Origin: an uncultured Oscillospiraceae bacterium
Lineage (GTDB): Bacteria > Bacillota > Clostridia > Oscillospirales > Oscillospiraceae
Direction: 5' to 3'
Assembly (NCBI GenBank): GCA_910587255.1
Contig: CAJUKT010000039.1
Span: forward strand, 123,529 to 187,528
Length of the DNA: 64,000 nucleotides
Shown: piece by piece, positions 51,073-59,837 of the stretch
Position numbering within the stretch: position 1 is the first letter of the stretch
Layout: the number at the start of each line of letters is the position of its first letter
Position numbers and translations under genes: made by a program
The notes under the pieces: model-generated
The model's database searches: none
What the model was told of the DNA's origin: nothing
Seen by the model: only the letters and a program-made list of their open reading frames with translations

Positions 51073-51258
51073 GTGCGGCGGTTGGGCTTTTGCCCTCGCT
51101 GCGCTCCATCCGCGCTGCTCGCGACGGCAGGGCACTGTAGTCGTGCTTCGCCTGCTCGCGACGCGCGGCTTCGCTGCGACTTGGGCAAAACCCGCCCCCG
51201 CTGTGCGGCGGCTGGGCTTTTGCCCTCGCTGCGCTCCATCCGCGCTGCTCGCGACGGC
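51073..51258. repeat. Direct repeat of 56 bp, period 130 bp
   Basis: Positions 51073-51128 recur at 51203-51258 with a single difference (51082 T, 51212 C). Each copy contains TTTTGCCCTCGCTGCGCTCC and GCTGCTCGCGACGGC. The 74 bp between hold TGTAGTCGTGCTTCGC, which recurs in similar form near 40780. The sequence is GC-rich and non-coding, and the second copy ends at the PspC stop codon. Confidence 0.85.
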
Positions 51259-51444
51259 TCAGCACTCTTTGGGCATAATCAGGGCGGCGATGATATACAC
51301 CCACAGGGACAGGCCCGCGAAGGCCACCAGCAGGACGGTGGCCAGGCGTACCAGCGTGGGATCGACACCAAAGTAACGGGCGATGCCTCCGCACACGCCG
51401 CATAAAACGGCGTCGGAGCCTGTGGTGCGGTAGAGACGTTTCAT
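51259..51444 (-). CDS. PspC domain small membrane protein
   Basis: A 61-residue protein that is almost wholly a PspC domain: KRLYRTTGSDAVLCGVCGGI, then ARYFGVDPTLVRLATVLL and a membrane helix to the end. PspC senses or transduces envelope stress. RBS GAAAGGAG precedes the ATG. It is the last gene of a PadR-DUF4097-Cys-rich-PspC unit, a known type of envelope-stress operon. Confidence 0.93.
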   Translation of the reverse strand: MKRLYRTTGSDAVLCGVCGGIARYFGVDPTLVRLATVLLVAFAGLSLWVYIIAALIMPKEC

Positions 51445-51463
51445 AGCAAAAACTCCTTTCTGT

Positions 51464-51625
51464 TCACAGACGCCCTAAGAGCAGCCGGTCGAGGCCGGCA
51501 CATCCGGCGTCGGGGCGCAGGGCGAAGGGGACGCCGGGCTGGCAGTAGTAGCACACGCCCCTGCCGCCCTGCCGGGCCGGGCAGCGCGCTGCGCCCGGAC
51601 AATCGGGATAGGAAAACCGATTCAT
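51464..51625 (-). CDS. Small cysteine-rich protein of unknown function
   Basis: A 53-residue frame with GGGGAGGA 6-13 bases before its ATG, lying snugly between the DUF4097 gene (ends 51645) and the PspC gene (starts 51444). It has five cysteines (9, 15, 25, 28, 42), including VCYYCQPG, which suggests a metal-binding fold. Spacing, strand and ribosome binding site support a real gene of the PadR operon. No family was recognised. Confidence 0.65.
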   Translation of the reverse strand: MNRFSYPDCPGAARCPARQGGRGVCYYCQPGVPFALRPDAGCAGLDRLLLGRL

Positions 51626-51644
51626 GACAAGTCCTCCCCTGGGG

Positions 51645-53345
51645 TCAGTACCGCTCCAGCGACAGGTCGCCGCTGACGGTTGTCATGGAGTAGCAGGGGC
51701 CGGAGCCGTCGCCGTAGACGGCGGTGCTGCCCTGGTAGCGGAAGGGGAAGTCGAAATCCACCTCACCGCTGACGGTCTTGTGGCGCAGGGTGAAGGGCCC
51801 CGCGTCCGGGATGCGGGCCTCACAGCTGCCGGATTTGGTGGACAGCTCCATCACCTGGGGCTGCTGGGCGCTTTCCACATGGAGATCGCCGCTCATGGAG
51901 CTGGCCAGGAAGCGCCGGACCGAGCCGTCCAGCTCAATGTCGCCGCTGGCGGTTTTGACCAGGACATCGTCCAGATGGCCGTGGAGGGAGATATCGCCGC
52001 TCATGGTGTCGGCATGGAGGTCGGCGCAGGCGCCGGACAGCTCCAGGTCGCCGCTGGCGGAGCGGAAGCGCAGCTCCTTGCAGGCGCGCAGGTGGCAGCT
52101 CAGGTCGCCGCTGGCGGTGTTGACAGCCAGCTGGTTCACGTCCAGCCCCTCGCCGTCCAGCTCCACGTCGCCGCTGGTGGTGGCGATGTTCAGCAGCTCC
52201 CAGAAGCGGCAGGGGAGGTAGAGCTCCACGTCGGCGGAGCCGAAGCCCCGGCGGGAAAAGAAGGAGGAGGAGGCGGTGCGGCCCTCCCGGATGGTGAGCA
52301 CCCCGTCGGCAGAGCAGGTCACGTCCAGGTCGTCCACATCGCCGTCAATGACCACCCCGGCGTCGGGGGCCTGGTTGGCGTGGATGGTCACGTCTCCCGC
52401 CACGGTCTGCACCACGATGCCCCGCAGGTCCTTCAGCGCACCCACGGAATAGGAGCCGTCCTCATTGCCCTGCATGGAGGCGTCCTGCCCGTCAAAGCGG
52501 GGGCCGGAGCCCGGCTTGGGGCCGCCCTTCCACTCGCCCCACTGGGTAAAGAAGCCGCCCTTGGACTTGTCGTAGCCAAAGCCGTAGATGATATCCCGCT
52601 GCTGCTTGGGCCCAGCCCCGGCGAAGAACCGGCCCTGGTCGGTGTCCACCTCGGCCTCGAACTCCCAGCCAATGGGGGGCTCAGGCGGCGTGGGCGGTTC
52701 AGGCGGCGCGGGGGGCTGGGGAGGGACAGGGGCCTCGGGCGCGGCGGTGTCCTCGGGGTTGGTATAGAAGCGCACGTGCACATGGCCGTCGCCCTTTTCC
52801 ACGGTGGTGCGGCGCTGGATGGCGTCCTTGGCCTGCTGGATGGCGAGCTTCGCCTGGTCGATGGCCACATTACACGCCTCCTGGACGCCCGCCAGGATGG
52901 CGTCGAAATCGCTCTGGGGGGCGGAGCCGGGGCCGGGCTGGGGGCCTGCCTGGGCCTGCCCGGCATCCTGCCCGGGGGCGTGCTGGGACTGGCCCGCGCC
53001 GGTGCGGCTGATGATGATGGGGGGCTGGCCCTCCCCGTGGTTGATGACCACGGTGCGGCCGTCGGGGCGCTCAATGCGGGTCTGCCCGCCCTGGGTGGTG
53101 ATGGCGGCGCCGTCCTTTTGGGGCTCCACGCCCAAATAGGACAGCAGCTCGTCCACGTCGCCCAAATCCTCCATGGAGCGGGTGAAGGCGGTCTCGTCGT
53201 CCAGGCCCGCGCCGGTCATGTCCAGAAAGCGGTGGTACAGGTTGTCGGCCAGCTCCTCCACCAGCTCCTCCTTCTCGGCGGACTGGGGGGCGGCGGCCAG
53301 CCGGGCGGCCACCGTATCCATAAATCTGCGCTTGATGTCTTCCAT
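51645..53345 (-). CDS. HAAS-like domain plus DUF4097 beta-repeat protein
   Basis: A 566-residue protein. Residues 1-75 form a helical HAAS-like domain (KEELVEELADNLYHRFLDM). Residues ~75-290 are low-complexity, Pro/Gln-rich. The C-terminal ~270 residues are DUF4097 beta-strand repeats, with at least nine units of the form TxSGDxxLxG about 20 residues apart. No signal peptide or clear membrane helix is seen. HAAS proteins are typical partners of PadR regulators, and the PadR gene ends 4 bp before this start. It probably senses or responds to envelope stress. Confidence 0.85.
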   Translation of the reverse strand: MEDIKRRFMDTVAARLAAAPQSAEKEELVEELADNLYHRFLDMTGAGLDDETAFTRSMEDLGDVDELLSYLGVEPQKDGAAITTQGGQTRIERPDGRTVVINHGEGQPPIIISRTGAGQSQHAPGQDAGQAQAGPQPGPGSAPQSDFDAILAGVQEACNVAIDQAKLAIQQAKDAIQRRTTVEKGDGHVHVRFYTNPEDTAAPEAPVPPQPPAPPEPPTPPEPPIGWEFEAEVDTDQGRFFAGAGPKQQRDIIYGFGYDKSKGGFFTQWGEWKGGPKPGSGPRFDGQDASMQGNEDGSYSVGALKDLRGIVVQTVAGDVTIHANQAPDAGVVIDGDVDDLDVTCSADGVLTIREGRTASSSFFSRRGFGSADVELYLPCRFWELLNIATTSGDVELDGEGLDVNQLAVNTASGDLSCHLRACKELRFRSASGDLELSGACADLHADTMSGDISLHGHLDDVLVKTASGDIELDGSVRRFLASSMSGDLHVESAQQPQVMELSTKSGSCEARIPDAGPFTLRHKTVSGEVDFDFPFRYQGSTAVYGDGSGPCYSMTTVSGDLSLERY

Positions 53346-53348
53346 TGT

Positions 53349-53684
53349 TCAGTCCTCCTCTGCTGAAGTGAGCGCGTCGAGCAGCGCGCGGGTGTTTTCC
53401 CATTCCTGACGGCCCTCGGCCCAGTGCCTGCGGCCCTCGTCGGTGATGGCGTAGTACCGGCGGCGGGCCCCGGGCCCGTCATCCCCCCAGTAAGAGGCGA
53501 TGAAGCCGCTTTGCTCCAGGCGCTTGAAGGCGGTGTATAGGGTGGCCTCCTTGAAGCCATACTCCCCCTGGGTGCACTGCGAGATGTTTTTGTTGATCTC
53601 ATAACCGTAGTTGTCCCCGCGCATCAGTTGTGCTAAAATAATGATGTCCGTGTGGCCGCGCAGGGTATCCGCTGAAATCGACAT
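53349..53684 (-). CDS. PadR family transcriptional regulator
   Basis: A 111-residue PadR regulator: winged HTH with HTDIIILAQLMRGDNYGYEI, GFKEATLYTAFKRLEQSGFI and the wing GARRRYYAITDEGRRHW, then a C-terminal dimerisation helix. RBS AAAGGAGG precedes the ATG. It heads the operon with the HAAS/DUF4097, Cys-rich and PspC genes and probably represses it through the inverted repeat in its promoter. Confidence 0.95.
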   Translation of the reverse strand: MSISADTLRGHTDIIILAQLMRGDNYGYEINKNISQCTQGEYGFKEATLYTAFKRLEQSGFIASYWGDDGPGARRRYYAITDEGRRHWAEGRQEWENTRALLDALTSAEED

Positions 53685-53777
53685 GGCGTCCTCCTTTCTT
53701 ATTCGTAGGGCGTTGCTGAGCGGTGAGATACCAGGCGTGTCTAGGTACCTCGTTAGGTGAAGTAACTCTGTGCGCTT

Positions 53778-53811
53778 AATATAACACGAGATACCTCATC
53801 TGTCAAGGTAT
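53778..53811 (-). promoter_or_regulatory. Promoter and operator of PadR operon
   Basis: On the minus strand a perfect TTGACA (53806-53801) and TATATT (53783-53778) are 17 bp apart. The inverted repeat ATACCT-N9-AGGTAT (53791-53811) covers the -35 box and spacer. A second pair, ACCT-N4-AGGT, lies at 53747-53758 near the transcript start. This fits autorepression by PadR. Confidence 0.7.
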
Positions 53812-53870
53812 TTCTTCAAAAAATTTTTGCCCCCTATTTTATGCGGGGCAAGGCAAGGAGATGTTGCAAC

Positions 53871-54695
53871 ATGAGCGAGTGCACCCATGACTGCTCCTCC
53901 TGCGGCGAGAGCTGCGGGGAGCGCACCCAGCCCCAGGATCTGCGCAAGCCGGCCAACGCCCACTCCCACATCAAAAAGGTGATCGCCGTGGCCAGCGGCA
54001 AGGGGGGCGTGGGCAAGTCCGCCGTGGCCTGCACCCTGGCCGCCGCCATGGCCGCCCGGGGGAAGAAGGTGGGCATTCTGGACGCCGATATCACCGGCCC
54101 GTCGGTGCCCCAGGCGTTTAACATCCACCGGCGGGCGCTGGGGGACGAGGACGGCATCCTGCCCGCCGTCACCCAGGGCGGCATCAAGCTGATGAGCCTG
54201 AACCTGCTCATCGAGCACGAGACCGACCCGGTGGTGTGGCGTGGCCCCGTCATCGCCGGGGCGGTGGAGCAGTTCTGGACCGACGTGGTGTGGGGCGAGC
54301 TGGACTATCTGTTTGTGGATATGCCCCCCGGGACGGGGGATGTGCCCCTGACGGTGTTCCAGTCCCTGCCGGTGGACGGGGTGGTTATTGTCACCGCACC
54401 CCAGGCCCTGGTGGGCATGATCGTCACCAAGGCGGTTCACATGGCGGAGATGCTGGACGTGCCGGTACTGGGCATTGTGGAGAATTACTCCTTCTTCCGC
54501 TGCCCGGACTGCGGCGGGGAGCACCCCGTATTCGGCCCCAGCACCATCGACGCGCTGGCGGCACAGCTGGGCCTGCCGGTGCTGGCCAAGCTGCCCATCG
54601 ACCGGTCGCTGGCGCAGGCGGTGGACGAGGGCAGGGTGGAGGAATACGCCCCTAACCCCATGGCCGGGGTGGCCCAGGCGCTGGACCAGCCGTAA
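53871..54695 (+). CDS. Mrp/NBP35 family P-loop ATPase (Fe-S cluster carrier type)
   Basis: A 274-residue Mrp-family ATPase that carries and transfers Fe-S clusters. The N-terminus is cysteine-rich (CTHDCSSCGESCG), then the deviant Walker A SGKGGVGKS (42-50), the switch region DADITGPSVPQ and the C-terminal RCPDCGGEH pair that binds the bridging cluster. AAGGAG lies 10 bases before the ATG at 53871. It is monocistronic, with a strong terminator after it. Confidence 0.95.
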   Translation: MSECTHDCSSCGESCGERTQPQDLRKPANAHSHIKKVIAVASGKGGVGKSAVACTLAAAMAARGKKVGILDADITGPSVPQAFNIHRRALGDEDGILPAVTQGGIKLMSLNLLIEHETDPVVWRGPVIAGAVEQFWTDVVWGELDYLFVDMPPGTGDVPLTVFQSLPVDGVVIVTAPQALVGMIVTKAVHMAEMLDVPVLGIVENYSFFRCPDCGGEHPVFGPSTIDALAAQLGLPVLAKLPIDRSLAQAVDEGRVEEYAPNPMAGVAQALDQP

Positions 54696-54701
54696 AGCAA
54701 G

Positions 54702-54737
54702 GCCGCCCGGAGCGAGAGGCTCCGGGCGGCTTTTTTT
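54702..54737. terminator. Terminator between Mrp gene and ABC operon
   Basis: GCCGCCCGGAGC (54702-54713) pairs with GCTCCGGGCGGC (54719-54730) around a short GAGAG loop, followed by seven T. It may also end the convergent ABC operon. Confidence 0.9.
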
Positions 54738-54740
54738 GAT

Positions 54741-55466
54741 TTAATCCAGCGCCAGCGAGGCGGCCAGGAGCTTTTTTGTATAGGGGTGGGCGGGGTGGTC
54801 GTAGATCTGGTCCACGTCCCCCTCCTCCACGATCTCCCCCTGGGTCATCACCGCCACCCGGGCGCACAGCTGGTACACCACCGCCAAGTCGTGGGAGATG
54901 AACAGGTAGGACAGCCCCAGCCGCTCCTTCAGGCCGGCCAGCAGGCGCAGGATCTGGGCCTGGAGGGTCACGTCCAGGGCGGACACCGGCTCGTCCAGCA
55001 CGATGAGCTTGCTGCCCTGGATGAGGGCGGCGGCGATGGCCACCCGCTGGCGCTGTCCGCCGGACAGCTGGGCGGGCCTGCGCTCCAGGTGCTCCCCCTC
55101 CAGCCCCACCAAGGGGAGGAAGCTGCGCACCCGCTCCCGGCGCTCCGCCTTGTTCCGCACCCCGGCGGCCCGGAGGGGTTCCTCCAAAATCCAGCCCACC
55201 GTCTTGGCCGGGTTGAGGGAGCCGTAGGGGTCCTGGAACACCATCTGGGGCCGGGGGCTGTTCACCTCCAGCGTCCCGGCGGTGTCCGTCACCATCCCCA
55301 GCACGCACTTGGCCAGGGTGGACTTACCCGAGCCCGATTCCCCCACCACGCCCAGTGCCTCGCCGGGGGCCAGCTCCAAAGACACGTCCCGCAGCACCTG
55401 GGTGCGGGCCCTTCCCCTGCCGTACCAGCTGCTGAGGTGGGAGATGCGCACGATTGGTTCAGCCAT
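54741..55466 (-). CDS. ABC transporter ATP-binding protein (OppF/NikE-like)
   Basis: A 241-residue ATPase with Walker A GESGSGKST, signature LSGGQRQRVAIA and Walker B LIVLDEPVSALD. Its length is that of NikE (about 250-270) and lacks the extended C-terminal domain of typical OppF (about 310-330). It forms the motor with the next ATPase, overlapping it by 8 bases. Last gene of the five-gene importer. Confidence 0.92.
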   Translation of the reverse strand: MAEPIVRISHLSSWYGRGRARTQVLRDVSLELAPGEALGVVGESGSGKSTLAKCVLGMVTDTAGTLEVNSPRPQMVFQDPYGSLNPAKTVGWILEEPLRAAGVRNKAERRERVRSFLPLVGLEGEHLERRPAQLSGGQRQRVAIAAALIQGSKLIVLDEPVSALDVTLQAQILRLLAGLKERLGLSYLFISHDLAVVYQLCARVAVMTQGEIVEEGDVDQIYDHPAHPYTKKLLAASLALD

Positions 55467-56271
55467 CGGCCTGTCCCCCTCTCAGCTTTTTCCGGGCGGG
55501 CCGGGAGGAGATGAGCAGCTTGGTATACTCCTCCCGGGGATGGTAAAATACCTGGTCCACCGGCCCGGATTCCACGATCCTGCCCTGCTTCATCACCACC
55601 ACCCGGCTGCACAGGGCCCGCACCACCCCCAGGTCGTGGGAGATGAACAAAATGGCCACGCCCTCCCGGCGGTTGATATCCTTCAAGGTCTCCAAAATCT
55701 GGGCCTGTATGGTCACATCCAGGGCGGTGGTGGGCTCGTCGGCGATGAGCAGGCGGGGGCGCAACACCAGGGCGGCGGCGATCATCACCCGCTGGCGCAT
55801 TCCCCCGGACAGCTGGTGGGGGTACTGCCGGTACAGCCCCTCGGGATTGGGCAGGCCGGCCAGGGCCATGGCGTCCAGCGCGCGGGCGCGGCGCTGGGCC
55901 GGGGAGAGCCCCCTCTCATGGATGCGCAGCGATTCCTCCACCTGCTTTCCGATGCGCATGGTGGGGTTCAGGCTGGTCATGGGCTCCTGGAAGATGATGG
56001 ACAGATCCCGGCCCTGGTAGCGCCGCAGCTCCTCCCGGGACAGGCGGAGCAGGTCGGCGCCCTCAAACAGGGCGGAGCCGCTCACCGTCACCTGGGAGCG
56101 CCGGATGAGGCCCATCAGGGCGTGGGCGGTCATGGACTTGCCCGAGCCGGATTCCCCCACAATGCCCACGATTTCCCCGCGCTCCATTTGCAGGGAGAAC
56201 CGGTCCACGGCGGTAAAGGGGGCGCCCCGGCCGGCGAATACCACCGACAGCTCCCGAATATCCAGCATCAT
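55459..56271 (-). CDS. ABC transporter ATP-binding protein (OppD/NikD-like)
   Basis: A 270-residue ATPase with GESGSGKSMTAHALMGL, LSGGMRQRVMIAAAL and LLIADEPTTALDVTIQ, all intact. It is shorter than OppD (about 330) and close to NikD. Its ATG (56271) overlaps the permease stop (ATGA), giving coupled translation. Longer upstream codons in frame lie inside the permease gene and are rejected. Confidence 0.92.
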   Translation of the reverse strand: MMLDIRELSVVFAGRGAPFTAVDRFSLQMERGEIVGIVGESGSGKSMTAHALMGLIRRSQVTVSGSALFEGADLLRLSREELRRYQGRDLSIIFQEPMTSLNPTMRIGKQVEESLRIHERGLSPAQRRARALDAMALAGLPNPEGLYRQYPHQLSGGMRQRVMIAAALVLRPRLLIADEPTTALDVTIQAQILETLKDINRREGVAILFISHDLGVVRALCSRVVVMKQGRIVESGPVDQVFYHPREEYTKLLISSRPARKKLRGGQADG

Positions 56272-57074
56272 GACGCCACCCCCATCCGCTCCCGGACGCC
56301 CTCTCCCACCAGGCTCACGCCCAGGATGAGCAGAATGACCACCGCCGCCGGAAAGGCGGTGCACCAGGGCAGGGTGAACAGCGAGCCCTGGGCGTCCTTG
56401 AGCATATAGCCCAGGCTGGGCTCGGTGGGGCTGACGCCGATGCCCAGATAGCTCATGGATGCCTCCGCAAGCACCGCGTTGTTAAAGCCGATGGTCAGCC
56501 CCGACAGCAGGGTGGGCCAGGTGTTGGGCAGGATGTGGACAAAGATGATCCGCAGGTCCCCCACCCCCATGAGCCGGGCGGAGCGCACAAAATCCCGGTC
56601 CCGGTACTGGAGGAACTCCCCCCGCACCAGCCTGGCGAAGCTGGGGATGAACAGCACCCCCAGCGCCCCGATGACGTTATATTTCCCCGGCCCGGTGAGG
56701 GCCAGCACCACCAGGGCCAGCAGCACGCTGGGGAAGGCGGCCACCGCGTCGCACAGGCGCATGACCAGCGCGTCGGCAGGGCCGCCGTAGTAGCCGCACA
56801 GCGCCCCCACCGCCAGCCCGCACACCGCCCCCAGCGCCAGCACCGCCAGGGCGATGGCCAGGGTGGAGCCCGCCCCCTCCAGGGTGCGGGAGAACACGTC
56901 CCGCCCCAGGCTGTCGCAGCCGAACAGGTGGGCGGCGCAGGGGGGGGCGTCCCGGTCGGCGGCGCTGACGGCGGTGGGGCTGTAGGGCGTCCAGAACAGG
57001 CCCAGGGCGGTGAAGGCCAGCATACAGGCGGTCAAGCCCGTGCCGATGGTGAGATACCAGCTTTTCTGTCTCAT
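56268..57074 (-). CDS. ABC transporter permease (OppC/NikC-like)
   Basis: A 268-residue permease with about six helices, the EAA-type loop DFVRSARLMGVGDLRIIFVH and the family region FGCDSLGRDVFSRTLEGA. The start at 57074 is set by GGGAGG 7 bases upstream. It pairs with the OppB-like permease, which stops just before its start. Confidence 0.93.
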   Translation of the reverse strand: MRQKSWYLTIGTGLTACMLAFTALGLFWTPYSPTAVSAADRDAPPCAAHLFGCDSLGRDVFSRTLEGAGSTLAIALAVLALGAVCGLAVGALCGYYGGPADALVMRLCDAVAAFPSVLLALVVLALTGPGKYNVIGALGVLFIPSFARLVRGEFLQYRDRDFVRSARLMGVGDLRIIFVHILPNTWPTLLSGLTIGFNNAVLAEASMSYLGIGVSPTEPSLGYMLKDAQGSLFTLPWCTAFPAAVVILLILGVSLVGEGVRERMGVAS

Positions 57075-57078
57075 GGCG

Positions 57079-58020
57079 TTACCTCCCATCAATGCGGGGA
57101 TCCATCACCCGGTAGAGCAGGTCGGCCAGGAAATTACACCCCACCACCGCCCCCGCCAGCAGCACCACGATGGCCTGGACCACCGGGTAATCCCGGTTGT
57201 TGATGGACGAGATGAGTACCCGGCCCAGGCCGGGGACGCCGAACACCTGCTCCACCACAATGGAGCCGGCCATGATGTCGCCGATGGCCATGGCCAGGAA
57301 GGTGACCACCGGGATCATGGCGTTGCGCAGCACGTGCCTGCGCAGGGCGGAGCCCCGGCTGTTCCCCTTGCTGTAGGCGGTGCGGATGTAGTCCTGGCCC
57401 AGCTCCCCCAGGATGGAGCCCCGCAGCAGCTTCACCGTCATGGCGCTTTTGGGCAGGGCCACCGCCAGGGCGGGGAAGGCCATGAAGCGCAGGTGGGGCC
57501 ACAGCCCCTGCTCCGGGGGGATGTACTCCGGCTGGAACCAGCGCAGCACCAGGGCGAACAGGTACATCAGGGCGATGCCCATGACGAAGTTGGGAACCGA
57601 CATGGTGAGCTGGGTGAGCACGGTGACCGCCCGGTCCGCCACGCCCCCCGGCCGCCGGGCGGCGGTGAGGCCCAGGGGCAGGGAGATGAGCAGGATCAGG
57701 GCGAAGGCGATGGCCGCCAGGGTGAGGGTGGCCCCCACCTTGGGGGCGATGAGCTGGGCCACCGTCATGTCGTACTTGTAGGACTGGCCGAAATCGCCGG
57801 CCAGGAAGGCGGACAGCCAGCTGAGATACCGCTGCCATACCGGCAGGTCCAGCCCCTGCCGGGCGCGGAAGGCGGCGATCTGCTCGTCGGTGGCCTCCAT
57901 GCCCAGCACGGCGCCGGTGGGGTCGCCGGGGATGACGGAAAAGGCCGCAAAGGCCAGCGCGCTCACCAGCAGCAGGGTGCCAAGCAGCAGCGCCAGCCGT
58001 TTCAGCACAGCTTTGCCCAC
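57079..58020 (-). CDS. ABC transporter permease (OppB/NikB-like)
   Basis: A 313-residue permease with about six helices, the N-terminal LLVSALAFAAFSVIPGDPTG typical of OppB/DppB and the loop DYIRTAYSKGNSRGSALRRH (EAA motif). AAAGGAGGGGG precedes the ATG. A strong inter-gene hairpin separates it from the binding protein gene. Confidence 0.93.
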   Translation of the reverse strand: MGKAVLKRLALLLGTLLLVSALAFAAFSVIPGDPTGAVLGMEATDEQIAAFRARQGLDLPVWQRYLSWLSAFLAGDFGQSYKYDMTVAQLIAPKVGATLTLAAIAFALILLISLPLGLTAARRPGGVADRAVTVLTQLTMSVPNFVMGIALMYLFALVLRWFQPEYIPPEQGLWPHLRFMAFPALAVALPKSAMTVKLLRGSILGELGQDYIRTAYSKGNSRGSALRRHVLRNAMIPVVTFLAMAIGDIMAGSIVVEQVFGVPGLGRVLISSINNRDYPVVQAIVVLLAGAVVGCNFLADLLYRVMDPRIDGR

Positions 58021-58047
58021 GGTACGCCCCCTCCTTTCTGCAAGGGA

Positions 58048-58075
58048 GGGCGGGACGGCCGCGGCCGTCCCGCCC
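58048..58075 (-). terminator. Intercistronic hairpin between binding protein and permease genes
   Basis: GGGCGGGACGGCC (58048-58060) and GGCCGTCCCGCCC (58063-58075) form a perfect 13-bp stem around two bases. In the operon's reading direction it follows the binding-protein stop with no T-run, so it probably protects the upstream mRNA or causes partial termination, giving more binding protein than permease. Confidence 0.75.
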
Positions 58076-58083
58076 TTTTGTGG

Positions 58084-59670
58084 TTATTTGAAGTAGACGC
58101 ACGCCATGTCGATGACATAGGTGCGGTAGAAGGTGAAGCCGTCCAGCGCCGGGCTGGTCACCGCCAGCTCGCACATATCCTGGATCCACAGGCTGGCCGC
58201 CTGCTCGTTGAGGATCTCCTGGGCCCGCTTGTAGAGCCGGGTCTGCTCCCCGTCGTCGGTGGAGGCCATGGCCTGGGCCATTACGCTGTCGTATTCCTCG
58301 TCCTGGAAGCCGATGAAGTTTTTGCGGTTGTCGCTCATGTAGCGCACCAGCATCTCCCGGGCGGTCATGTCGTCGGCGGCGATGCCGCATACGGTGGACT
58401 GGTAGTTCCGCCCCCGGTACACGTCGTCCACCCAGGTCTGCCACTCCACCGGGACCAGCTCGGCGGTGATGCCCACCGCCTTGAGCTGCTCGATGAGCAC
58501 TTGGGCGGTGTCCATGTGCTGGGCGTAGTTGGAGGGGGCGGTGATGGTCATGGAAAACCCGTCGGGGTAGCCCGCCTGGGCCAGGAGCTCCCTGGCCTTT
58601 TCCACGTCCTGCGTGTAGCGCTGCGCCAGCTCGGGCATGAAGTATTTCTGCTGGGCGGGGTACATGCTGGTGCCGGTGGCCACCCCCGCGCCATAGCATA
58701 CAAAGTCGATGATCTCGTCCACATTGACGGCGTAGTACATGGCCTGGCGGACCAGGGGGTCGTCAAAGGGCTCCACGGCGTTGTTCAGGTACAGCGCCTG
58801 CACCAGGTTCATGGTGTTCTGGTGGACGGTGAAGCCGTCCTCCACCTCCCGCAGCAGGGTGTTGGGCAGGTGGACCACCATGTCCAGCGTCCCGCCCTTC
58901 AGGCCGATGACCAGGGAGTTTACGTCGGGGATGATCTTGAAGGTCACCCGGTCCAGCTTGGCCGCCTTCTCCTGGTTCCAGTAGCCGTCGTACCGCTCCA
59001 CCACCAGGCTGTCCTGGGGGGTGTAGGAGACGAATTGGAAGGGGCCGGTGCCGGTCATGGTCTGGGTGATGGTGGGGCCGGAATCCTTGGGGATGACGGG
59101 GGAGGTGAGGGCGTTGATAAACTCGGTGCTGGGCTCGGCCAGGGTGATGACCACATGGCCGCCGTCAACCGCCTCAATCCTGGAGACATTAGAAAACGCC
59201 GAGACCAGAGGCGTTCCATCGTTCTCCGATCCGGCGCAGCGTTCCAGGGAATAGACCACATCCTCGACGGTGACGGCCTCTCCGTTGTGGAACGTTACGC
59301 CCTCCCGCAGGGTGAAGGTGTACGTCCTGCCATCCGCAGAGATCTCATAGTCACTGGCGACGGCCCCGGTGAGGGAGCCATCGGGGCTGGCCTTTACCAG
59401 TCCCTCGAAGATGTTGAACAGCACCTCGCGCACGCCGGCCGTGGCGGCCAGCTGGGGGTCGAGGTTGCTCAAATCCTGTGCGATACCTACCGTGACTGAG
59501 TTCCCTTTGGGTAACTCGCCCGATTGTGCAGCGGACGCCTCGCTCCCGCTGTCGCTCACGCCCGCAGGGGGGGTGGGCTGCGTGTCTCCTGTACTGCATC
59601 CGTACAGTGAAACCGCCAGCATGGCAAGTGCGGCCAGCAGCAAAAGGGCCCGTTTCTTGAGCTTGGGCAT
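58084..59670 (-). CDS. SBP_5 family extracellular solute-binding lipoprotein
   Basis: A 528-residue binding protein of the peptide/nickel (DppA/OppA/NikA) family with a lipoprotein signal: KK-positive start, hydrophobic core LLLLAALAMLAVSLYG and lipobox Cys25. Family marks include NIFEGLVKASPDGSLTG and YTFTLREGVTFHNGEAVTVEDV. It captures the substrate for the downstream ABC permease and ATPases. Substrate may be peptides, nickel chelates or similar solutes; the short ATPases lean slightly to a Nik/Dpp-type system. Confidence 0.94.
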   Translation of the reverse strand: MPKLKKRALLLLAALAMLAVSLYGCSTGDTQPTPPAGVSDSGSEASAAQSGELPKGNSVTVGIAQDLSNLDPQLAATAGVREVLFNIFEGLVKASPDGSLTGAVASDYEISADGRTYTFTLREGVTFHNGEAVTVEDVVYSLERCAGSENDGTPLVSAFSNVSRIEAVDGGHVVITLAEPSTEFINALTSPVIPKDSGPTITQTMTGTGPFQFVSYTPQDSLVVERYDGYWNQEKAAKLDRVTFKIIPDVNSLVIGLKGGTLDMVVHLPNTLLREVEDGFTVHQNTMNLVQALYLNNAVEPFDDPLVRQAMYYAVNVDEIIDFVCYGAGVATGTSMYPAQQKYFMPELAQRYTQDVEKARELLAQAGYPDGFSMTITAPSNYAQHMDTAQVLIEQLKAVGITAELVPVEWQTWVDDVYRGRNYQSTVCGIAADDMTAREMLVRYMSDNRKNFIGFQDEEYDSVMAQAMASTDDGEQTRLYKRAQEILNEQAASLWIQDMCELAVTSPALDGFTFYRTYVIDMACVYFK

Positions 59671-59797
59671 TTTGCTTCTTCCTTTCTACTGCAATTCTCG
59701 CAACTTTTGGGCAGCACCCCGCCATATTCCGGCGCGATCTTGCAAACCGCTCTGGCCGAATGGCGCAGTCCTGCCCCTTATTCAGTTGTCGGGGTTC

Positions 59798-59825
59798 ATT
59801 GTAACACACTCCCGCGAAATTGCAA
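59798..59825 (-). promoter_or_regulatory. Promoter of the SBP_5 ABC operon
   Basis: Minus-strand TTGCAA (59825-59820) and TACAAT (59803-59798) with 16-bp spacing, about 130 bp before the binding-protein start. Confidence 0.5.
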
Positions 59826-59837
59826 GAGGGAATTTTA

